Origin: Ptychodera flava
Lineage: Eukaryota; Hemichordata; Enteropneusta; Ptychoderidae
DNA length: 64,000 nucleotides
Assembly: GCF_041260155.1 (NCBI RefSeq)
Contig: NC_091932.1
Coordinates: forward strand, 30,364,338-30,428,337
Direction: 5' to 3'
The translations under genes were made by a program, and so were the position numbers. This document shows positions 48,459-60,200 of the stretch, one piece after another. Each line of letters opens with the position of its first letter. The first letter of the stretch is position 1. The notes under the pieces were generated by a model. That model did no database searches. It worked only from the letters and a program-made list of their open reading frames with translations, and was not told the DNA's origin.

Positions 48459-50405
48459 TTACTGTACATGCCCATCTTCTAGCATGTCAAAATCCGTGCC
48501 TGTTCCACGGGAAACCATCTCGACTCCTTTCTCGGAATGATTGGGTTCGTCTTCTGATTGCTTTGACTTTCTTTGACGTTTGTTAAAATATGACTCCATG
48601 ATTACCAACGATGAGCCGGCAGTGACCAAGCAGGCACCGAAGTAGTAAAAAATGTTGTCGTAGTTGCCCGTCAAATCGTATATCAGCCCTGTGATTAGAA
48701 AGAATATAGCGAAAGCATATGTGTGATATTAGGAAGTTGGTGCCTCGAAACTGAAATACTGGTACTGTTACTCAACTTGCCACAAGGCAACTTAGAACCA
48801 TTCTCTTCCAAAATCAAGGATAAATCGTGCACCGTGCACATTTTGGTACTAGGGAAACAAATTACGTTTGGAAGATTCACCGATATGCTATGGTCTTCCA
48901 AATTGGCGAAAGGAAATTAATATTTCACGTTCACGATATATTAGCGTCTCTTGACGCGATAAATCAAGCTGCAATTTCACTCGATTCGGACTACAACAAT
49001 ACTGGCGCCACCAAATACCAGGACGGATTACTCCGAGACTGATAACGTTTAACATACATATCTCAATATTTATCGCAAAATATAACGGGATATTTTACAG
49101 TAAAAGTCACCAGGGTGGATCAATGTTGGCATGGGTATGTGAAATTAAATGGAATGCTATGATCTAATTTACTCATTGAATAAGAATAAGCGATAAAAGT
49201 TTCTGGTTTCCTCAACAGGCAATGGTTTCCAACCTCTATTTCTGTCATTTATTTGAAATATGGTTCGTCCCTATGGCTACATTTGAGAAGAAACTCTGAG
49301 AAAAGACATTCACCATGCATTCAATCACTCAGAAAATGCACACTCAGAAAGTGTATGGCTGGAATCCAATACTCCAATCGGTTGAAATGTCTCAAACTGG
49401 CTACTCGCTAAAGTCTAACACATATTCCAAGAAGTCGAAGTATTAGTAATAATTTGCATATTCAAAGAGCAGTGTGTTAAAACCTTACTGTGAATGCCCG
49501 CCAGTATGCAATCATGGACCCTGTCTCTCACTGCGGTCAATCGTATACTGGTATGACTTACCTGCAAATGTCGGACCCAGTATGGCTCCAATGGCAATAA
49601 ACGGAGTAGTTAAGGCCAAACCCGCTGTAAGAAGTGACGGACCGAATAGATCCTTGACAACTTGGGATATTAAGGTAAAAGTAAGTCCGACGAAGATCCC
49701 AAGGATTGCAGTAACCATGCCATAAACTGCGTATGAATTTGCAAACACGCTAAAAAAGCTGGTCACTCCAGCGAAAAAGAGCGCCAGGCCGTACAATCGC
49801 ACACTTGTGAGGGCGGGAATGAAGTGAAAAATCGGAACCGGTAAAAGCCTGCCCAAGACACCGACAGCGCCATACATGGATATCAGAAAGGATAAATCCC
49901 GACTTGAACCGAGCTCTTTGGACTCCGCTCTGACAAACATAAATGCTGGCAAAGGCAAACAAGCCATCCCACCGCCAAGGAAAACTGCGAATGTGTAGAC
50001 TACAAATACCGGGTTACGAGAGAGGAGTGACAGATCGCAAACTCCGCAGAGCATCTTCTTATTTGGCGGAGAATTAGACTCCTTGTTACCATGTCGGCCT
50101 GGTGAATCACTTTCATTTGCATTTGTATATGAGTCGGTTGCTGTAGTTTCCAGCTTAGTCTCGGCTTTTGTCTTTGGTCTGTATATCGCTGCGCAAACGC
50201 ACAAATGCGCATTTATCGATGAAAACAGGATGCAGGCCCCCCTCCATCCGTAGCCGTCGATGAGTGTATCCCATAGTGGTGCAAATACAAATGTACCGAG
50301 CCCTGAACCAGTTCCTGCGAGGGCGTTAGCTAGGACGAACCGTCTTTTCACGAACAGTGCCAGAACACCCATCGATGGGCTTGTGACGAGGCAATAGCCA
50401 AATCC

Positions 50406-50483
<78 letters not shown>

Positions 50484-51265
50484 CCATAAATTTTCCAAAA
50501 TTTTTGAAGCAAAGTCTGCTCACATGTTCGAATGGCCGCCTGTTTTCATGTTTACGTTTCGCAAATAACACAGTGCAGCTAATGTTAAATTCCTCTATCA
50601 TCATGGTAATACCAATGGCTGAAAAGTAACATAAACACGATTGGAACTAATTTTGGATAATTGGATCTTTATAGTTTTCAAATTTCTCAAAAGTGTTACG
50701 TGCCCTATAGCTGAAAGTTGCAATATTACAAATTACTCATAAAAACAAGTAGTGTATAACTTAAAAAGGAAAGCAGATGTCACCTTACATTTGCAGATTA
50801 AATCGACATCACTTCACCATCCAATTATCCCAAATTACTTCCAGTCGTGTTCATATTGTATTTTACTTAAAATTCAGACCTTAAAATTGGAACAACATCG
50901 TATAGTACAAGATTAAATCCAAATCCAATATCTATAAAGTTGCCTCGAAATCGCAACTAACATATTGTTTGCATAGAGAGTTAAAGAATTTTATAAGTAC
51001 CCTTTTTATACTTTACCAAGTTTTGTGAATTTGTGTAAGACTATAGAACTAAGACACCAGAATGTTGAAGCTTGTCGCCCCCCCCCCCAAAGTGTGCCTA
51101 CCAAAGTCAAAAAGTATTCCCCTGTGAAGTTATTCCAAAATTGATTCATTCGCATTAACTTTTCAAATCATACGCTTTACCTTTTCGACGATATAGTTGT
51201 TCTTTCTCTGAAATGCACTTTCCTCTTCTAGTTCTTAAATCAGGGAAAATCTTGATAACATATAC

Positions 51266-51332
<67 letters not shown>

Positions 51333-54208
51333 TATGTGTGTGTGTGTGAAATCTGTTGTTGACAACCTGAATAAAGGTGGAACTGCAAAGTGCCAACACA
51401 GCATATTTCTCATCTAAGATGACAAGGAAACCCCCTCATACTATATATTTTCAAAAAGGAGAGACTCTTAAGTTTTGTATGACAGCAATAGTTTACTCAA
51501 ACGATGAAGAGGGTGTATATTTGGGGTAAAAACTCAATTTTTGTATTAATGATAGAAATTTATTTCAGTAAATACATGAGACTATTTTCTGAAATGTACC
51601 GTTTCACTTTAAAGAAGAAGATTGTAGGTAGAAAAAAAACCGATTAAGCTTATTTTATTTTGCATTATCTGTCCTCATTCTAAAATGGCATTGGTTGAAA
51701 CACTGGCACTCTAAAAAGTGATTAAAACCATGATTAGCAAAATTAAAATACCTCTAATTATACTCTTATTCAAAATGTAAGAACTTTATTGCTAAACAAA
51801 CACAACATAATGTGAAAATTTCGGAAAATTTGACACGGGCCAGAGAAGAGTCAAATTCCTTGAAAATCTTGAAAAGAGAAGTCAGGAAATTGGGTGATTT
51901 GCATACATTTGCATAAATTAACACTTCTTTATCAAGCAACTTACGACAGCTCGACTAACTAAAAGAGGAACCCAACAAATATTAGTCGCGCCAGCGGCTT
52001 ACTGACTACGCATGCGCTTATTCATAACATACTATGCGAGTAACCGGAAGTGTACCCTTCTTTCGTGGGCGCCGCCATGTTTTTTTTTTGAGTACTCGTA
52101 AATAAACAAATACGAAACAAATTACAATTATATAACATGCCTTTTATAAAATATACCTCTTTTATTAGCCAGTAAATGTTATTATGCACCTTGTCGCTGA
52201 TACAAAATATCGTTAATATAGATAAAGGGAGAAAACTGTCGTGCATATGAACGGGGGCACACGCAAAGAATGCTGGGATTGAATTTTAGACGAGCGCCCC
52301 CTGTGTCAATAATTGGATTCAAAAATTGTTTTCAGCTTGCAAGTGGAAGATGGGCAGTGCGGTTACCATTGCAATGATAATGATTGCATAATACGTCCCT
52401 TGTTTAACGCAATAGGCTGTTATTATTGTAAAAATTGCCAATTTTTGTCCAAAATTTTTACACGCTACAGAAAATCTATACCTGCCCTGCTGCAGGGTTT
52501 GACGTCGTGTACGTACGTGAACTGCTTTCATCAGAGGGAAACTGGGCATAGTTGTCATATAAACGTTTATGAAGTAATTACAATTACTGTTTATCATGAA
52601 TCAATACAAATAACATTGCCAATCTTAACCCCTGGCGCGACACCAAGGGCTGAGCCCTATATAATATTTTAATCTTAGGTTAACAAATTATTCAAATTTT
52701 AATTTATATTTGCAAACAAAAATGATTTTTGAACAAGATACGGTGTGTTAGGTGCAGTGCTCCCTTGATTATGGTCCGGAGTAAAGTTAATTTGTCAACA
52801 ATAACATTGTCTATCATAAACAACACATTGTGTTGATTTTGTATATCTACATACTGTAGGTAGAAGAATAAGGATATGTATATATTTTATAGAACATCAA
52901 CCATAAAAATGTCATCAAAAGTTAAAACTACGGTCCCTTTAATTTGATTTTCAGAAAAGGACCCCTCTGTCACGGTAGCAGATCGAGGAATACCTACCAA
53001 CGAAAACTCCCATAGTCAGATAGAGAAACTCAATGCGTGGTGCAAACGAACTCAGAACGAATCCAAGAGAAGATAAAACAGCCCCCATCATGACCGTAGG
53101 ACGATGTCCAAACCGTTTCACGGGTATGTTGACTACGGGACCTAAACAGAAACAGAATCATGTTATTCACTCAATAAAAGGGTTGAACGCGCCTCTAGTT
53201 ATTCAGATCATAACATTTTTACAAAACATTTCTGATCTGCCATATGTGTCGGGTAATCTTGAAGCTCCTTTGGTAAATTAAATTTCCACCGTGTTATTTA
53301 AAATTCGAAATTTTAGATTTGGCATAAAGAGTTAAGACAGGCATGGCGGCCAATTTGAATTTCGAGAGTTAGGGAATATTGTGTAATTTGTTTCTCTGGA
53401 ACAACAAGTGTTACGGTGAACTCTAGTTTTTATTCTTCATATTGAAAGAGAATGGTTAAAAGTTGCTGTTAGAGAGGTTTGACCGATGGCTTAAATCTCT
53501 CACTTTCAAAAAGCTTATTACCTTAAAATGCAAGAACACTACATATCAACAGACTAAGACTGGTCGGGGTCGCTCAGAAGGAGAATAATCGCCTTTAATC
53601 GACAGCACAGTCGCCGTCATCTTCTATTTCTGATTGTCCAAATTAGATTTTAATATGCCATCATGTTGGTCGTGAAAATTCATAACACATAGCAACAGTT
53701 GAATGTTCGTTTGTGTAAGAAAGTGGAACGCAAGACTGCATCTGCTTGATATATATTTGATAAGATAGGTACGCCTTCTAACATGTCTAATGAATCAGCA
53801 GACACTTGTATCTCGGGAGTTAAAGCGCAGTTGTCGTCGTGCTGCGCATGCTCCTGAGGGGCAATTACAATAACGCAAGCTACAGAAGTCTACAGTTTGC
53901 AGAGCAATGCCCACTGCAGCAAGAAGCATCTGCTGTTCCGTGTCAAGAGAACGTCCGTGTCAAGAGAACCGGGTATATGGCACGCTACACTCGGCTGTGG
54001 AGAATCCAACTCCACTACGAACTTTACCCCGTTGGGCAAGTCGTCGCGGACCGGTAGGTTGTGGGACCGGATTCTCTTATATCCGTGTACGTCAACGTGG
54101 TGACCGTCTCCCTTATCGAAGCAACAGCATCTCCGGTGTCCTGCTCTGGCTTGCCGATCGTGGTCTTGAGTTTAATTTTTGTGTTAGGCATCGTGCTTGT
54201 TGCTGGTC

Positions 54209-54282
<74 letters not shown>

Positions 54283-57200
54283 CAATATTGATCATTTTAG
54301 TGATGTATTTTTACTGTACTGTAGGTAGCATTGTGTACAACCAGCGTGACCGTGCGCGATCAAACCAATTTGTTCACTGTGACTGCATGCAGTAAACTCA
54401 GCGACATAATTTCCCGAGTGCAGTGTCTCAATGTTCGTAGCCTTACATGAGTTAATAAATAGAAATACACCACTGATATGAAGTTCGTTTCCGATCTTAA
54501 TATTTTACTATTGCATGATGTTGAGTCTTACAAAGGCGTTAACAAAGTGAGGGACCACTCCCATCTCACTCCGATTGAAGTTGAGAAGACTTATGTTTAC
54601 AAAAATTTGTTTATCAACAAAAGAATTGCGCACGCGCAGCGCGACGACCACTGCGCCTTAAGCCACAGACCCTGGAACGAGTCTAGGATCTTTGACAAAT
54701 GTTCATGTGACCTTTGACCCACGGGAATCGGGGATGCGATACGTGCACGTACTGTGACATAAGCAAAGAACCGTTCCGTATCATTGAGCGGATTGGTCTA
54801 CATGTCTTGAGAGGCTATGGTTACAACGGTGTCACGGTGTCACTTGACACAGCTCTCCATAAAAGGAGGTGTTCGGTCGCGGCCGTTTGCGTAAATAGTC
54901 CTCTTTGCATTGATTTAGCCGATTCTTACATGCCGACAGTAGTCATACAAAGCATTGTTTGGTCACTGGAGCAAAACGTATGGCGGTACAGCTATTTAAG
55001 ATCTTTATTTCTTGCTACAAAATACGATTTATGGCTGAAAGCACCTTCTTGGCCTACCGCTTGTGGCAGCTCATTTCGAAACTTAAGGAGTTCTATTTTT
55101 CCCTCAGAGATGAAACAGGTATGGCGGCCATTTTTGAATTAGAAATATCGGTAAATGTTTGATAATTGGCTTCTCTGGTACTAAACCTTGCACGGTGACC
55201 CACTATTTTATTCTTGATTTTGAAAGAAAATTGAAAGTTGAATGTTTGTTCGTATTATATTTTTATTTTCAAAAGAACCTGTTATTGGGGCAACCTGATG
55301 GTTCGAGATCAAATTAAAAAAAAAATAAATAAAAGAAAGTGGAATGCAAGATTGCACCCGCTTGATATATCTTTGATCAGATAGGTACGCCTTCTAACAT
55401 GTCTAATGAATCAACAGAGTTAAGCCATAGACCCTGGAACGAGTCTAGGATCTTTGACAACTTGAAATGTTCATGTGACCTTTAACCTACGGGGATCGCG
55501 AAGGCGATGCGTACACGTACTGTGGCATAAGCAAAGAACCGTTCAGTATCATTGAGCGGATTGGTCTACATGTCTGGATGGACTATGGTTACAACGGGGT
55601 CACGGTGTCACTTGACACAGCTCAGCAAAAAAAGAGGTGTTCAGTCACGGTCGTTTGCGTAAATAGTCCTCTTTGCATCGATTAAGCTGACTCTTACATA
55701 TACACATACGCACAGTAATACATGTCATTGTTAGTTGTTGTTGTTTGCGTAAGGTAGTAGGCCTATGTGCCTCGAAAATGAGAAACAAACTTTTGCTCGA
55801 ACTTTCGTTAAGGAATCTTTCAACTGTTCTCTTTCAAAATCATGAATATACATCAGGGGTCACCGTGAAAATTTTAGTACTATGGAACCAAATTACCCAA
55901 TATTTACCGAAATTTGAAATTCAAAATGGCCGCCATCCCTATGTTAACTCTATGGAGAAAAAATAAAATTTTCGATTTTCGAAAAACTAAGCCGGCGAAA
56001 TTTTTTCCTTTCTCAGAGAGCTTCAAAATGAGCCCCCACATGTGGTAGATCAGAAAAGATTTTTAAAGTTTGAGAGCCCCAATATCTGCTCCCGAGAAGC
56101 GATCTATCTTAAGTCTTAGTTTTTACTGGAGCAAATGTAGGGCGGTACAGCTTTGTTACTTTCTACACAAGTATGAGTTTTGGTTGAATGCGCCTTTGGA
56201 AAAGATGTTTGGACAATATTCATTTACAATATTCTTTCGGCCTACCGCTTGTGGCAGCTCATTTTAAAACTTATGGAGTTCTATTTTTTGGCGCAGAGAT
56301 GAAACAGGTATGGCGGCCATTTTTCAATCACAAATATCCGTAAATGTTTGGTAATTTGCTTCTCTGGTACTAAACCGGGCAAGGTGACCCCGATTTTATT
56401 CTTGATTTTGAAAGAAAATAGTCTGAAGTTTGCTAGTGGAAAGTTTGAGCAAAAAGTTTCGGTCTTTCATTTTCGAGGCGCGAACTACCTTTAACGAATC
56501 GCAGCGGTCTTGTCCGATTCACTGAACATTCACGTAGCCGAGAAATCTCTCGAGATCGCAAGATAATAAATCGGAGGATTTGCGCACGGCCCGACCGTGA
56601 TTTATGAGTGACATTTAAGCGAACATAACTATTTCCTAGAAAATAGTCATTTTATGTCAATCAACGTTCCTCGAGGATCGTATACTCGGTAGAATAGTGT
56701 CATTCAAAACCAACTTCGATGTGCACCCTGTTCGATGAAAAACAGCGCCTTGATTAGGTTGTCGATTTCAAACCCCGTACGCATCGATCTCAGATTTATA
56801 CGCAGAGTATACAGATACGAGCATCCCGCGTCACTGAGATGATGTGGGTTCTAGGTGCTTGACATATTTACTCATTAACATAAATATTGTCAATAAATAT
56901 ACTGTCAAATTCTGCCAAGTCACATACCCCAGTGAAAATCCTATCATGATACCCATCCAAATACAAAAACACTGCACGGTTGGATACTGGTTATCGCGTG
57001 AGCCCTATAGGGGGGGGGGGGAATGGGGCAAGTGGGCCGTCGGGGCAAGTGGGCCACTTTCCATTTTACGATAAATTGTCGTTAAAAGCGATCTCCCCCT
57101 TTACGGCAAGTTTACGTTCCAGTATACCAGACATAAGACGAATCCAGCCGATGGTGGCAACCGTCAGCAGAGGCGCCGATTTCAGGTAAAAATCCGTATT

Positions 57201-60200
57201 TTCTTCTTAGGGTTGCGTGTTTTACTACTTTTCACGTGTCCACTAGTATGTGTGAAAGTGGCGATAACATGGATTTCGACCGTATTCTATTGATATGGTT
57301 ATTTCGATAAAAAATAACTATGTAAACATGACAGAGACAACGGTGCATTTGTTTATGACACCAAATAATCAACGATCAATGACAGTTGTTGAATTATTAC
57401 ACGATTTTTGACAGAAATTGTATTTTGTTTTTCCAATATGGCCGCCAAATTCAAATATAACGACATAAAGTGAAAACATCTCGTATTTTTCTAAGATTTT
57501 AGTATTCACATTTATCATTGTATTTTGCATGTATAAATAACTCCTCCATGTTAACAGTACAAGTTTTGCTGCATATATTACATTGTATTCGATAACAAGA
57601 GTCGATTATTTCCTCTCTTGATTTCCTTCGGCGGCCATTTTTAAATACTTCTCGGGGAAATACTGGTAAAATTTGAGAAAATTATTTATAAACTGAATAT
57701 TCTCGATTACAATTTAATTCATCTATCAAAACATATATGTTATTGAATAAATATTCCATGGCAGCCCATTGAATCAGTACTGCAAGTTACATTTTACTAA
57801 TATGGTGACATGTTTTGTGACTGGCCCACTTACCCCAACTACTCTGGGCAAGTGGGCCACCACATATAGTGAATTCAAAGCTGTGTACTGCCTGAAAAAT
57901 TAATGTTTACCAGCGGAAGCAGCTGGCCTGTAAACACATAGACACATTCACATAGGAAATAAATAGATAAATGACAATGAATTAATAAATAAATGGATAA
58001 ATGAATTTATAAGTATACAATTATAATATTGTTTATAATAATATAGATAATATATTTATTTGCATAAAAGTAATCGAATAAATTAATTATATATATATAT
58101 ATATTTATTGGTGGATAAATTGATGATGTAATGAATTAATTATTCAATCAATTAAAATTATATATTTATTGATATATAATAAGTTAATATATAAATTTAT
58201 TAGCTTATAAATAAATAATATGTAGGTATTTATTTTTTGTATGCATAGCATATATTTAATATTATGTGTAATATATGTGCGTGCGTATGTGGATAAATAA
58301 ATATGTCTGACTAAGAATGTGTATTTATATTGTGAGGGTAATACAGTCAATTATATGTTATATTAATATGATTTTTTATATATTTGCTCCACAACAGAAC
58401 ATGGTAAGAAGAAAAGACTTGCCCAAGAAGCAGGGCCTCTCGGCCCTATTTGCCATGCAAAATGCAGTCAGAGTAGTTCGTTACAACTGGTGGAAGTGCC
58501 GAAAATGTACAAAATGACACCATGAATCATGCACTGGTGTATTTGGTTCATCTAAATTGGAACAATTCTGCTGTTCGGATCACAGCAGCAGTGACAATGA
58601 TTAAAGGGACAAAGTTACTCATTTTGACATTATTCCAGTTATTTAAGTTTCTTGTGAAATATTATTGTATTGCTCTGCTTATTGAAATAGGCTGAATTAC
58701 CCAGTTGTCACAGCTCAACTCACACCCTGTACATGGACATAAGGCATGATTACTTCCATCATTTTAATTTTTGGTAAGTACCACTGCAAAAATTGCTTTG
58801 TGGAAGAATTCATGCATTATAACTATGCATATGGTGAGGTTATTCAGCATATTTCAGTGACCAGAGCAATACACTTATATTTCAAATGAAACTAAAATAC
58901 CAGAAATAATGTCAAAATGAGTGAGTTTGTCCCTTTAAGGTGGTTGGAAAGGCTATTTTGGACCAAAACTTTTTTGAGAGTAAAATTCAAATTTCAAATG
59001 TTAAAGTCAAGATGTTTGGTTACAATTTTTGGGATAACTCCCTTTCTTTACATGTTCTCGGAAGAATATAAAAAATTTAATATTTGCAGCCATGATGTTA
59101 TATTAAATTAATGGCTTGTGCAGCTCTGTACAGTTCATATAACAGCGTTCACAATTACGCAACATTTTGCATATTTTAAACTTTGAAAACAACTCTTTCC
59201 GCATTTTTTGCTTTGCTTTGCTTTGCTTTGCATTTTCAGTATACAATGATTACAGAAATATATTTCACAAAGCACTGCCCACTATATGATCAATACCACT
59301 GCTACTTTGTCAGGTGACTTCATGGAGAATTATATTTCATGAAGGCTCAACCAGATTCATAGTTTGTAAGATCTGTACACAAGACAAGTGATTTATTCTT
59401 GCAACAATTTCATGTTAAAAACTGATGCAATACATCTTTTGAATGTGATGGCATAAATCATTTTAAAATTCAGGCCACTGTCACAGAACCCAAAGGACTG
59501 CTGAATGACACTACACTTAAACAAAAGTAAGGTCAACTTTACTCTGAATTTTGTCTGCGTCGCGATTGCCATTCTGTAATGTATAGTTCTTAGTTATGAG
59601 ATGCTGTAGCTACAAAAATGTAGCGAGATGGCAAGGCACAAAAATACTAAAGCATGGTCAGGCTGATAGTTTAGTGCTTAGTTAGATAACACTGTGAGAG
59701 CTACCAGTAATTGAATCCAAATTGTTGAGCATTGCTCAGTTCTCGCGTACTATCACAATGTTTTCCAAGTTGTGAGGATACAGTTACTTATTTGAAATAA
59801 AAAATTACAATGTATTGTTATATTAATTGTAAAATTGACAAAAAATAAATAAAATATTAATGCATTAAGTGTTATTTATAAAGATAATCATTTACATTCA
59901 AATATCTTTCAAAATAGGTGATAAATTAATATTTATACATAGATTTGTACATCAAGCAGAAATTCCAGCCTTGGGGAAAATTGCATATTATTGGTGGCCC
60001 ACTTACCCCAAATAGTGGGGCAAGTGGGCCGCTTCAACAAATATTTTTATGGGCATGTCATTTGCATAATAATATTTCTTTAATATCATTTATTATACCA
60101 TTATATTTCATTGATCTCATTTTATATTATGACCATATTAACATGAGATTTAATGAAGTCGTTACAATTATATAAAGCAAAATACCACTAAGTGGCCCAC

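Larger units (their letters stand above)
54650..56500. repeat. Tandem duplication of an intron 1 block, gene C
   Basis: First copy about 54660-55250, second about 55425-56500. Shared markers: CTGGAACGAGTCTAGGATCT, CAAAGAACCGTTC, CATTGAGCGGATTGGTCTAC, GTCACGGTGTCACTTGACAC. The second copy is interrupted by a complete family 1 MITE (55753-56108). Gene A has one, more divergent copy (12760-13020). Confidence 0.7.

Noticed and set aside
52313-52672. 119-codon Cys/His-rich frame
   Set aside because: It runs across the inferred element termini into host sequence and shows no zinc-binding spacing that I recognise.
57010-57056. G-rich left end read as a telomere-like or G-quadruplex regulator
   Set aside because: The inverted match at 60180-60216 and TA flanks explain it better as a transposon end.
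58399-58517. Short peptide after an acceptor-like tract, considered as a host exon
   Set aside because: It lies inside the 3.2-kb transposon, has no recognisable partner exons and belongs to no family I know; mentioned only as part of the element.
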